DNA of 64,000 nt, from assembly GCA_018401435.1 (NCBI GenBank), contig JAGYJW010000020.1, positions 1 to 64,000 of the forward strand, in the 5' to 3' direction. The notes beneath the pieces are model-generated. The model made no database searches and had not been told where the DNA came from. It saw nothing but the letters and a program-made list of their open reading frames with translations. This DNA comes from Deltaproteobacteria bacterium. Its GTDB lineage: Bacteria; Myxococcota_A; UBA796; UBA2385. Below are positions 54,340 to 61,372 of the stretch, piece by piece (within the stretch, counting starts at the first letter, position 1; each line of letters opens with the position of its first letter). Both the position numbers and the translations under genes were made by a program.

Positions 54340-55430
54340 GCACAGCCGCCGGCCGCCGCCGAACAAGACGACCGCCCGGCCGCCAGTAGCCGCCCCACGA
54401 CCGCCGCCGCCCGGCCCAACGGGTGGCGCACGCTGGCAGCATTACTTGCCCCGCAGTCTGTCGGGGTCCCTTTCCACGTCGCGCGCCGCCAGCCACCCGC
54501 TGGCGGAAGCGCCCGCGCCACGCCCCGCGTCTTTAGCTGGCACAACCCCGTCCCGCCGGATGCGGGCGCCCAGAACGTCGATATGGCCGGCACGGGCGAC
54601 GATGCGCGCCTGGGGGTGCCCGGGAGACGCAGCCCCTCCCTGCCACAGCCAGTCTGCGATGGCTGCCACCGCCGCGCAGGTCGGCGCGCGTCGGTCGCCG
54701 AAGGCAACGGGTCGTCCCGCGAAGCGCAAGTAGCCGGGCACCTTGAGGTGGCGCTTGATGGCGGTCTGGGCTGTAGGACGTGTGGGTGTGGGACAGCTGG
54801 CGTGGCGGAAGGCAGAGGGGGCCCAGGCCGGGGAGGTGGATAGTCGGGGGCCAGACCCAACCAGGGGCGCAGGCCGTGCAGGTCGGCCAGGCCCCGGCCG
54901 CTGTCGAGGATACGCGCCAGCACCTCAGCAAAGGCCGTGGATCCAGACCCGCCGGGCGACCAGCGCGAGCGCCCGGTCAGGGTCGATGCTGGGGAGAAAT
55001 GAGCGCGCACGTCAGGTGCAATGCAAGCGGTGCCGCTGGCGCACAGCGCTGGGCGAGCAGGATGGCGCGCGGTGGGTTGCCTCCTCGGGGCGGCGGACCA
55101 GATCCCCAGACGGCAGAGCGCAAGAGAGACCGGCTCCAACAGCCGGGCCACAGCCGTGTGTACGATGCGGTCTTCAAAGGGCGCTCGGGCAATGGCGCGC
55201 GGCTTAGGATCGCGGATCTGCAGCAAATCGAAGCCCTGAGGCCACCACCTGCCCGCCGAGCTGCTCCGAGCGTGCGCGCGACCGACTCCTGCCGAAACAA
55301 GCACCCGGGCGACTTGGGGCTGGCGGCGCTGCCCTGGGCCGTCGTGCGAATGCACTCCAACAGCCATGCCTCATCGACCAATCGCGGAAACAAGGCCTGT
55401 CGTGGACTTCATGGAAGGGGGTGCCTGCCC
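54340..55430 (-). pseudogene. DGR-type reverse transcriptase (multiple frame breaks)
   Basis: On the minus strand the frames encode, in the right order, parts of a DGR reverse transcriptase: VARVLV then IRDPKPRAIARAPFEDRIVH (55163-55222); the first catalytic Asp in DVRAHF (54996-55013) followed by SIDPDRALALVARRV; ARILDSGRGL; the YxDD motif as YLRFA-DD (54711-54733), where one extra G at about 54717 separates A from DD; and VLGARIRRDGVVPA plus an Arg-rich end. At least five frame changes are needed, so it is either decayed or badly sequenced. Position downstream of the TR is standard. This enzyme would make the adenine-mutated cDNA. Confidence 0.75.
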
Positions 55431-55568
55431 GGACCGTCGGATCCCGCATTCGCGGCTCCTACCAGAACGAACTGGCGAGCGGGGTCCGGGCCTGGACGAG
55501 GCCAGACCGCGGGGAGCGGGTCTGCACGGCGCGGCCAAAAGGGTCGGGGTCGAGGTCGGTGGACGCCG

Positions 55569-55704
55569 GGCTGGGGGAGGGCGAGGCGGAAGCCCACGTT
55601 GTTGTTCCGGTTCGAGGGCCGGTTCCTGTTCCGATAGGCGGAACGCGCGTTCGCGGCCGGGTTGTTCCACGAGCCGCCGCGGAGGACCCGCATCGCAGAG
55701 GGGG
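55569..55704 (-). repeat. DGR template repeat (TR)
   Basis: About 135 bp, minus strand. The core 55598-55666 contains nine AAC codon-like triplets plus TAT and AGG (20 adenines in 69 bases), against an otherwise A-poor context. Compared with VR1 and VR2 all core differences fall on these adenines. The 35 bp before and, for VR2, the 29 bp after the core are identical, ending CTCCCCCAGCC. The homology stops right after AGCC. Template RNA for the reverse transcriptase; although open in frame, it need not be translated. Confidence 0.95.
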
Positions 55705-55730
55705 GACCCGCCCCCTGGGGGTCAACCAAG

Positions 55731-56090
55731 GGGAGGTGGCGCGCGGCTGCGGCGACGCAGCTTCTCGCTTCCGCCAGCCGCCAAGCATGCGGCCCATATC
55801 CGAGCAGCTCGCCCCGATAGGCCCGTGCTGCGCCGGGCGACACAGGCCAGTCGCTTCCCGGCGCGCGACCCGCGACGCGCACCCGCGATCGTTGAACGGC
55901 GTGGTCCGCCGCCGCTGGTGGCCGGCACGCTCCGCAGGAAGGCCAGACCCAGCGACACCGGAACACAACAAGGTCATCGAGGCCTCCGGGACCGCCGCCG
56001 ACACCGGCCAGCTGGGCGCTGCTCCACGCCTGGGCATCCCGGTTCAACGAGACCGCGAGGTCGTGGGCGCGAATGTAGAGCGGAGCGTCC
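55731..56090 (-). pseudogene. Avd-like accessory variability determinant (frame-broken)
   Basis: The C-terminus is clear: [15 protein letters not shown] when one G is removed near 55800; GRMLGGW is the end motif of Avd, the four-helix-bundle partner of DGR reverse transcriptases. Preceding frames supply [19 protein letters not shown] and, further up, [18 protein letters not shown], compatible with the helices of Avd/23S-IVP-like proteins. At least two frame changes and no clean start codon. Placed directly before the TR, the usual DGR order. Confidence 0.55.
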
Positions 56091-56109
56091 CTGCCAGCTC
56101 ACGGCCGAC

Positions 56110-56560
56110 GCCCGCGACGGCTTGACGCAGCCTCGGCCACGCGACGCTCGGCCGCCCGACACATGCCCGCAAGCGGAGGAGTACTGCATCCTCCACCGCT
56201 GTGGCCAACGCACCCAGGCCCGGGTCGTCGCCGGCGGCGGAAGCTGGAGTGTGGCTGCCGCATACACTTCCGCACGCGCGGCATCAGGCAAGCCCAAGCG
56301 GGCCCGTTGCATCGAAGACGGGCCACGCTACGACCGATCGCGACCGCTGCGGCTTCCCGCATTGCCAGTCGCGGCTGCCTGGTGCCGTTGGGCCGGGGCG
56401 TCGGCCGTGTGCGTCCGCAACGCGCGCCGAAAGGATGGCGACCGACGCCCGGAATGCAGCCAGGTCGGTCCGGGTATCTGCGGTCCCCCTCCCGCAGCGC
56501 CTGACCGCGGAAGGCGGAGTTGTCCTCTACCATTTCGCGGATCGCGTCGGCCCGGTCCAT
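56110..56560. other. Stretch between HTH and Avd remnants
   Basis: No gene can be assigned with confidence. A minus-strand frame carries a helical piece (DQHQSLMDRADAIREMVEDN, about 56525-56584), possibly the C-terminal part of the HTH protein. The rest is Arg/Ala-rich without a family resemblance. Confidence 0.3.
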
Positions 56561-56569
56561 CAGCGATTG

Positions 56570-56735
56570 GTGTTGGTCAGCTGTGAGCGGCGGGTGGTCG
56601 CGAGGAGACCATCCCACCGGTTGCCGACCTTGCGGCCGTGCAGCTCTCTCCCCGCTGCAGGAGCGCGCTCGGACGGCTGCGGGCTGATTCCCAGCAGGGT
56701 TGCGGCTTCTGGGACGCTGAGGTGCACTTAACCAT
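56570..56735 (-). pseudogene. Excisionase/MerR-like HTH protein (frame-broken)
   Basis: From ATG 56735, after one base is added to the CC near 56720, the frame reads LSVPEAATLLGISPQ and, after a second change, ALLQRGEL-HGRKVGNRW: the pattern of HTH_17/excisionase DNA-binding domains (xSVxEAAxLLGIS, then G-x-L...xGxxW). It begins 113 bases after the VR2 gene and before Avd, so it probably belongs to the DGR operon, possibly controlling it. Confidence 0.5.
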
Positions 56736-56799
56736 GGCAACGGACCCCGTGGCGCGGGCGCGGTTCCACCGATTTGTCGCCGGCAGCAACGGCACCGTG

Positions 56800-56862
56800 G
56801 CGTGGGTTGTCGGCTGCCGCAGCCGCGGCGACCCACAACTCCAAGAGTCTAGGTCCCAGCGT
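56800..56862 (-). other. Conserved sequence downstream of VR2, shared with VR1
   Basis: After VR2 the minus strand reads GACGCTGGGACCTAGACTCT then GTTGTGGGTCGCCGCG; after VR1 (54196-54250) nearly the same sequence occurs, but not after the TR. Both copies contain GTGGGT and ACCCAC about 25 bases apart, and VR2 adds an inner CGGCTG-CGG-CAGCCG hairpin. DGR targets commonly have a stem-loop just after the homing site, so this is a candidate for that element. Confidence 0.5.
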
Positions 56863-59734
56863 CAACCGGCTGGGGGAGGGCGAGGCGGAAGCCCACGTCG
56901 TTGTCCCGGAGCGAGGGCCGGTTCCTGTCCCGATAGGCGGAACGCGCGAACGCGGCCGGGTTGAGCCACGAGCCGCCGCGGAGGACCCGCATCGCAGAGG
57001 GGGTGGCGGGGGCTGGGGTCACACCGAAGGCTGCAGGGTCGGCGCCCGCGTCTTCGGGGTAGGCGGCGAACCAGTCCTGGCACCACTCGAAGACGTTGCC
57101 GTGGATGTGGTGCAGGCCCAGCGGGTGGGCGGGCGCGCCCGGGATGGGCTGGGTGACCTTCGCCGGGTGGTCGCCACCGGCGAGGTGTTTCCGCGTGGTG
57201 AGCAGCACCGCGCAGCGCTCCAGGCTGGCAAGGTCACCGAAGGCGCTGGCACCGCGGGCATAGGCGCCGTCGACGCCGCCCCCGCGACAGGCCACCTCCC
57301 ACTGGTGCTCGGTGGGCAAGGTAGCGCCGCGCCACGCAGCATAGGCGCGGGCCTCCCACCACCCCAGGCGAAATGCGGGCAGGTTGTCCAGCCAGTCGTC
57401 TTTCTCGGATGCGAAATAGGAGCGCGAAAAGGACCGGTATTCGGCGACGCTCACCGCGGCCCGGGCCAGCCGGTAGGGCGACAGCACGACCGGGTGCAGC
57501 GTCTCGTCGCGCTGGACGTCCTCGTCCTCGGGAAAGCCCCCGACCTGAAAGCGGCCGGCGATGACCGGCGACCACGAGCCGTCCTCGGCGTCGAGCGCTG
57601 GCGGGTCGCCCCGGGCGACGCGCATGGCCCGCACCACCGCCGCATGCGCGTCGGCAGCCCGGTCGGGCGAGCCCAGGCTGTCCGCCGCCGCCAGCAGCGC
57701 CCCCCAGAAGCTCTCGGGCTGCGGGTGGCCGGCGACATGGGGCGCCAGGTCCACAACCAAGGGTGAAATTTGCGCGTGGCGCTCGTCTTCACTGATCCAG
57801 GCCGGACCGGTTCCCAGGATGTCGTCGCGGCGATCGGCGTCCAGGCTCAGGCCCGCACGCAGGACCTCGGCCAGGGCCGCACCGTCCAGGCCCAGGTCGG
57901 TGCGCAGCGCGTGCAGCGCCCGCAGCGGCTCGCCCGTCTCGATGGGGGCCGCGCGAACCACGCCGGTCAAGCGCGTCCGCTCCTGCCTTGCCCAGCTCTG
58001 CTGTGCGGCAGCCCACCAGTCGCTCATCGCGGCGGTGCGCGGCAGGGCCTCCCACCGGGCGCGCAGCTTGGCCACCGTATCGGTGTCCAGCACGACGGCC
58101 CCGGGGTCGTGGCTCTTCCAAGCGGCGGTCCGGCTGGTGACCAGGCGCCAGAGGGTGAGCACCTCGGGATCCAGCTCCCGGGCCAGGGCGGCTGCCGGAT
58201 CGGTGATCAGGCGGTGCACCTCGGCGGCGACGCGATCGTGGGGCAGGGTGGCATGGTCGGTGTGGTCCAGGCGCTCCACCCGCACCAGCCAGACCCGCTC
58301 GTCGCGAAGCTCGCGCAGCAAGGCCTGGCCGGCGGCGCCCACACTCTGCGTCAGGTCGTCCACCGGCACCGCCCGGCGACGCCCCTTCTCGTCCACGAGC
58401 TGGGCCAGCAGCAGCAAGGCGTCGGTGCGCCGGGCGCGTTGGGTGTCGGCGGGCTCGTCGGCGTAGAGTCGATCGACGACCATGGCCAGGCTGGTTGCAA
58501 TGTGGGCGGCGATGGCATCGTTGAGGAGCGCGGCTGCCTCTGCTGGGTCCACGGGCACCCGAAGCACCTGGGGGCGGGTGGGACCGGCGCCCTGGCGCAG
58601 TCTTTCGAGCACCACCTGTAGCTCCGGCGTGAGCGGCGCGTCCCGGTCGCCGCCCTCTCCTTCGCGCGCGCCGCCAAAGGCCTCGGCCAGCCGCCTCGCC
58701 TCCTCCTCCTCCAGGCGCACGTTGGGATAGTGGCCGGTTCGCAGGGGCTTGAGCATCGCGTCCTTGAAGCAGGCGACCGCGTGCTCCAACCGATCGGCTG
58801 TCCCCCTCGCATCACCCAAGACAGGCAGGGGCCATTCCAGGCCCCGCAACCGCGGAGGCGGACTGGCGCGCGTCTCTTCACACCAGCGCAAGGGGTCATT
58901 CAGCAGAAACCGCACCCTTCCGTGAAACTCGTGGCGATAGGCCAGCACCCAGCGGCAAGGATTGCCCCGCTCCGCGGTGGCGACCAGCAGCTGGCCCAGA
59001 CGCGCCCGCGCCCTCGTGTCCTCCCCCAAGAATACCTCCTCGACCTGATCAAGGACGAGAACGGGGGCGGCGCCCGCCTGAAGCCCGACCTGGTCGACGA
59101 GATCGAGGAAGCCGTCCAGGTCGTCCGGCGCGAAGGTGGGCTGGTCCTGCACAATGCAGCGCGCAAGCTCATGCAGCAGCCCGATGCTATTGGGCTGCCG
59201 GACAAGGGCGGCGGGGCGCCGGGCATTGCCCAGGGCAGGCAGGAGGCCGGCCATCAACAGGCTGGACTTTCCCGCGCCAGACAGCGCATAGACGGTGATC
59301 AGGAGCGGGTCCTGGTCCACCGCCTCCAAGAGCGACTGCAGATCGGCGTCGCGGCCGCCCAACAGGTCTGGGTGTCGGACCGGCCCCAACACCGGCCACG
59401 GCGCCAGTGGCGGCGGGCCGGGGTCCCAGAAGCGCAGCGCCAGGGGAGCGGCGTTGGCCTTCGGCTGCTGGAGGGGGGCTGCCCAAAGTGCGCGGATTTC
59501 TACTTCGCGGTTCGGAAGCTTCTCGAGGAGCCGCGCCAGAAGTACGTCGTCGATCGCGTTCAGGCGCTCCAATGCCTGCGCGACCTGGAGGCAGAAGATG
59601 GGATGGGGCAGGTTGCGCCCCGCCGCATCCAGCGCTTTCAGGCCCTGCTGCAGCGGCGCGAGGGCCAGCGTCAGCTCGTCCGCGTTGAAGGCCTTCTCGA
59701 AGAAGGCGGCCAGCGATGGGCTGGACGGTGGCAT
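56849..59734 (-). CDS. EAD-like/STAND NTPase/FGE-fold protein, DGR target
   Basis: 961 residues from ATG 59734 (GGGAG 6 bases before). Residues 1-85: small helical EAD/death-like domain (AAFFEKAFNADELTLAL; LLARLLEKLPNREVEI). ~120-500: STAND NTPase with LLGGRDADLQ, Walker A YALSGAGKSSLL (149-160), Walker B VLVLDQVEEVF. ~500-710: helical arm. ~715-961: FGE/C-type-lectin fold with RLARAAVSVAEYRSF, TLPTEHQWEVACRGG, HHIHGNVFEWCQDW and [17 protein letters not shown]. The two active-site cysteines of formylglycine-generating enzyme are absent, their region being the DGR-varied loop, so it should bind ligand rather than catalyse. Predicted hypervariable sensor of a conflict system; intact, unlike its neighbours. 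Confidence 0.88.
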   Translation of the reverse strand: MPPSSPSLAAFFEKAFNADELTLALAPLQQGLKALDAAGRNLPHPIFCLQVAQALERLNAIDDVLLARLLEKLPNREVEIRALWAAPLQQPKANAAPLALRFWDPGPPPLAPWPVLGPVRHPDLLGGRDADLQSLLEAVDQDPLLITVYALSGAGKSSLLMAGLLPALGNARRPAALVRQPNSIGLLHELARCIVQDQPTFAPDDLDGFLDLVDQVGLQAGAAPVLVLDQVEEVFLGEDTRARARLGQLLVATAERGNPCRWVLAYRHEFHGRVRFLLNDPLRWCEETRASPPPRLRGLEWPLPVLGDARGTADRLEHAVACFKDAMLKPLRTGHYPNVRLEEEEARRLAEAFGGAREGEGGDRDAPLTPELQVVLERLRQGAGPTRPQVLRVPVDPAEAAALLNDAIAAHIATSLAMVVDRLYADEPADTQRARRTDALLLLAQLVDEKGRRRAVPVDDLTQSVGAAGQALLRELRDERVWLVRVERLDHTDHATLPHDRVAAEVHRLITDPAAALARELDPEVLTLWRLVTSRTAAWKSHDPGAVVLDTDTVAKLRARWEALPRTAAMSDWWAAAQQSWARQERTRLTGVVRAAPIETGEPLRALHALRTDLGLDGAALAEVLRAGLSLDADRRDDILGTGPAWISEDERHAQISPLVVDLAPHVAGHPQPESFWGALLAAADSLGSPDRAADAHAAVVRAMRVARGDPPALDAEDGSWSPVIAGRFQVGGFPEDEDVQRDETLHPVVLSPYRLARAAVSVAEYRSFSRSYFASEKDDWLDNLPAFRLGWWEARAYAAWRGATLPTEHQWEVACRGGGVDGAYARGASAFGDLASLERCAVLLTTRKHLAGGDHPAKVTQPIPGAPAHPLGLHHIHGNVFEWCQDWFAAYPEDAGADPAAFGVTPAPATPSAMRVLRGGSWLNPAAFARSAYRDRNRPSLRDNDVGFRLALPQPVDAGT
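56868..57003 (-). repeat. DGR variable repeat VR2
   Basis: About 135-bp copy of the TR at the 3' end of the STAND-FGE gene. In the core 56897-56965, nine positions differ, each an A in the template (AAC to CTC, TTC, GAC, CTC, GAC and GAC). The 29-bp GC-rich end is identical to the TR, so the initiation-of-homing sequence looks intact. It codes for residues 924-946 of the protein. The stop codon follows 15 codons later. Confidence 0.95.
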
Positions 59735-60138
59735 GATGGCTCCCGGGGGGGGCGAAGTCTGCCACAGCGGGTGGGCAGTTGACCCTTCTATGGGACTGGG
59801 GCCTGCGCAATGTCGCAGTGCAGCACATTCTCGACCAGAATCCTGGGGTCCGGCCTGCAGTGCAGCGGCCTCCGCCATCGGGGCGCAAGGGCGCCGGCAG
59901 CCAGCAGCGCGCCCACCACAACCTCGCTTGCATTGTGCCCTCAGCCCTTCGGTTGCGGGGACGCCAGCCAAGCCAACCGTTCTCCTGGCGGCGGGGGTGT
60001 CTCTACGCATCCTGACCCCTTCGCCCACTAAAGCCTTGAGTCGGCTGCACCCAAGGGTGCCACAGCGCTGCATTGGCGGCGGAGGTGCCGATCCTCCGCC
60101 CCCGTCTCCCACCGGATAGCAGAGCGCGCGAGGCGAGC
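59735..60138. other. Non-coding stretch between divergent genes
   Basis: No gene supported. It should contain the promoters of the STAND-FGE gene (left) and of the methyltransferase (right). I see no convincing -35/-10 pair. A frame from the left gene continues through it to 60112 but is compositionally unlike its body. Confidence 0.45.
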
Positions 60139-61281
60139 ATGACCCCCGACCCGGCCCCCACCCTGCGCGACCACCTGCGCGAGCAGCCGCCGCAGGACTT
60201 CAAGGTGAAGGCGGGCTGGCGCGCGCTGATCCAGGCCCTGCGGCTGCGGCGTCGCCTGGGGGGCCCGGCGAGCGCCTTTGCCAGCCAGCAGGCGGTGGAC
60301 CGGGCCTTGTCCCGACCCCTGCTCGCACCGGATGTCGCCGACCTGTCCGCGGTGAAGTCTGGCCTGAAAGCCCTGCTGCTGTCCGATCTGGATGAGGAGG
60401 CGCGCTGCGCCCAGGCCCAGGCGGTGGACGCCGCCTTGGAACGCCTGCTGCCCCAGGAGGCCCAGGAGCCCTTGTGGGTGGCGGTGACGGGCTGGCCAAC
60501 CGGCGTCAACGCGGCCACCCGGGCGCGCATCGTGGGTGTGGACCCGCCCCTGCCCGGGCCGCTGCCGCCCCTGGCCGCCGCGCGCCTGCGCCACCGCCTG
60601 CATGGGCTGGTGCTGGCCGGCTTCACCCTGCAGGTGGAGGTCGCGCTGCCCGATGGCCAGGTGCTGCCGGCCCTGCCCCGCGAGGCCCGGGCCGATACGG
60701 GGCGCTGGGGTCGCGCGGCGCCCTGGCTGCCCCACCTGGACGAGGAGGGCCGCTACTCCTTGACCCCCCGGCCCATCGCCGAGGCCCAGGCCCGCCGCCT
60801 GAAGGGCCAGGCCGGCGTGATCGACCTCTTCTGCGGCTGCGGGGGCAACGCCCTGGCCTTTGTGTTGGCGGGGCTGCCCGTGGTGGCGGTGGATCGGGAT
60901 GCCGGGCGCCTCGATCTGGCCCGGCGCAATGCCGCCGCGCTGAAGATCCCCACCCCGCCTTCATTCTGCCTGGGTCGCGCCGAAGATGTCCTGCCTGGGC
61001 TGATCGCCGCGCACCCGGACTGGGTCTTGTTCGTGGATCCGCCTTGGGGCGGTCCGGGAGAGCTGGCCCCGGATCTGGACGCCCTGCTGCCCGACACGGG
61101 CCTGCGCGCGCTCATCCTCAGCCACCCGCGCCTGATGATGAAGCTGCCCCGGGCCTTTGACCTGCGGGCCCTGCCGCCGCGGGCCGGGGGCTTCACCCTG
61201 CGCCTGGAATTGGGGGAGGACGAAGGCGGCGATGGCCAGACGGTGCGCATGCTGACGGTGAGCGCGGGCCTGGGGGGCTGA
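60139..61281 (+). CDS. TGS1/RNA-cap-like methyltransferase
   Basis: 380 residues from ATG 60139 (GAGG-like site upstream). The C-terminal half is a class I methyltransferase: VIDLFCGCGGNALAFVLAG (motif I), VVAVDRDAGRLDLARRNAA (motif II), and VLFVDPPWGG (motif IV). DPPWGG with this Rossmann order is typical of the TGS1 trimethylguanosine-synthase-like family, found in bacteria with unknown RNA or small-molecule targets. The N-terminal 220 residues are helical and unassigned. Not obviously part of the DGR locus; it is divergent from it. Confidence 0.8.
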   Translation: MTPDPAPTLRDHLREQPPQDFKVKAGWRALIQALRLRRRLGGPASAFASQQAVDRALSRPLLAPDVADLSAVKSGLKALLLSDLDEEARCAQAQAVDAALERLLPQEAQEPLWVAVTGWPTGVNAATRARIVGVDPPLPGPLPPLAAARLRHRLHGLVLAGFTLQVEVALPDGQVLPALPREARADTGRWGRAAPWLPHLDEEGRYSLTPRPIAEAQARRLKGQAGVIDLFCGCGGNALAFVLAGLPVVAVDRDAGRLDLARRNAAALKIPTPPSFCLGRAEDVLPGLIAAHPDWVLFVDPPWGGPGELAPDLDALLPDTGLRALILSHPRLMMKLPRAFDLRALPPRAGGFTLRLELGEDEGGDGQTVRMLTVSAGLGG

Positions 61282-61372
61282 CCCTGGGGCATCCCTGCGC
61301 AATCCTTTCATCGGGTCGATTTCGATGGCCAGCCGGGGGGCCCGGCGCTAGGGTGGCGCGCTGGAGGTCGGA

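Noticed and set aside
55409..56047. Single 212-codon protein containing the template repeat
   Set aside because: The frame passes through the TR by chance of composition; TRs are normally non-coding and the flanking residues do not form the FGE fold.
59295..60119. Plus-strand open frame of 274 codons
   Set aside because: Antisense to the STAND gene start and its upstream region; composition Arg/Ser-rich without motifs.
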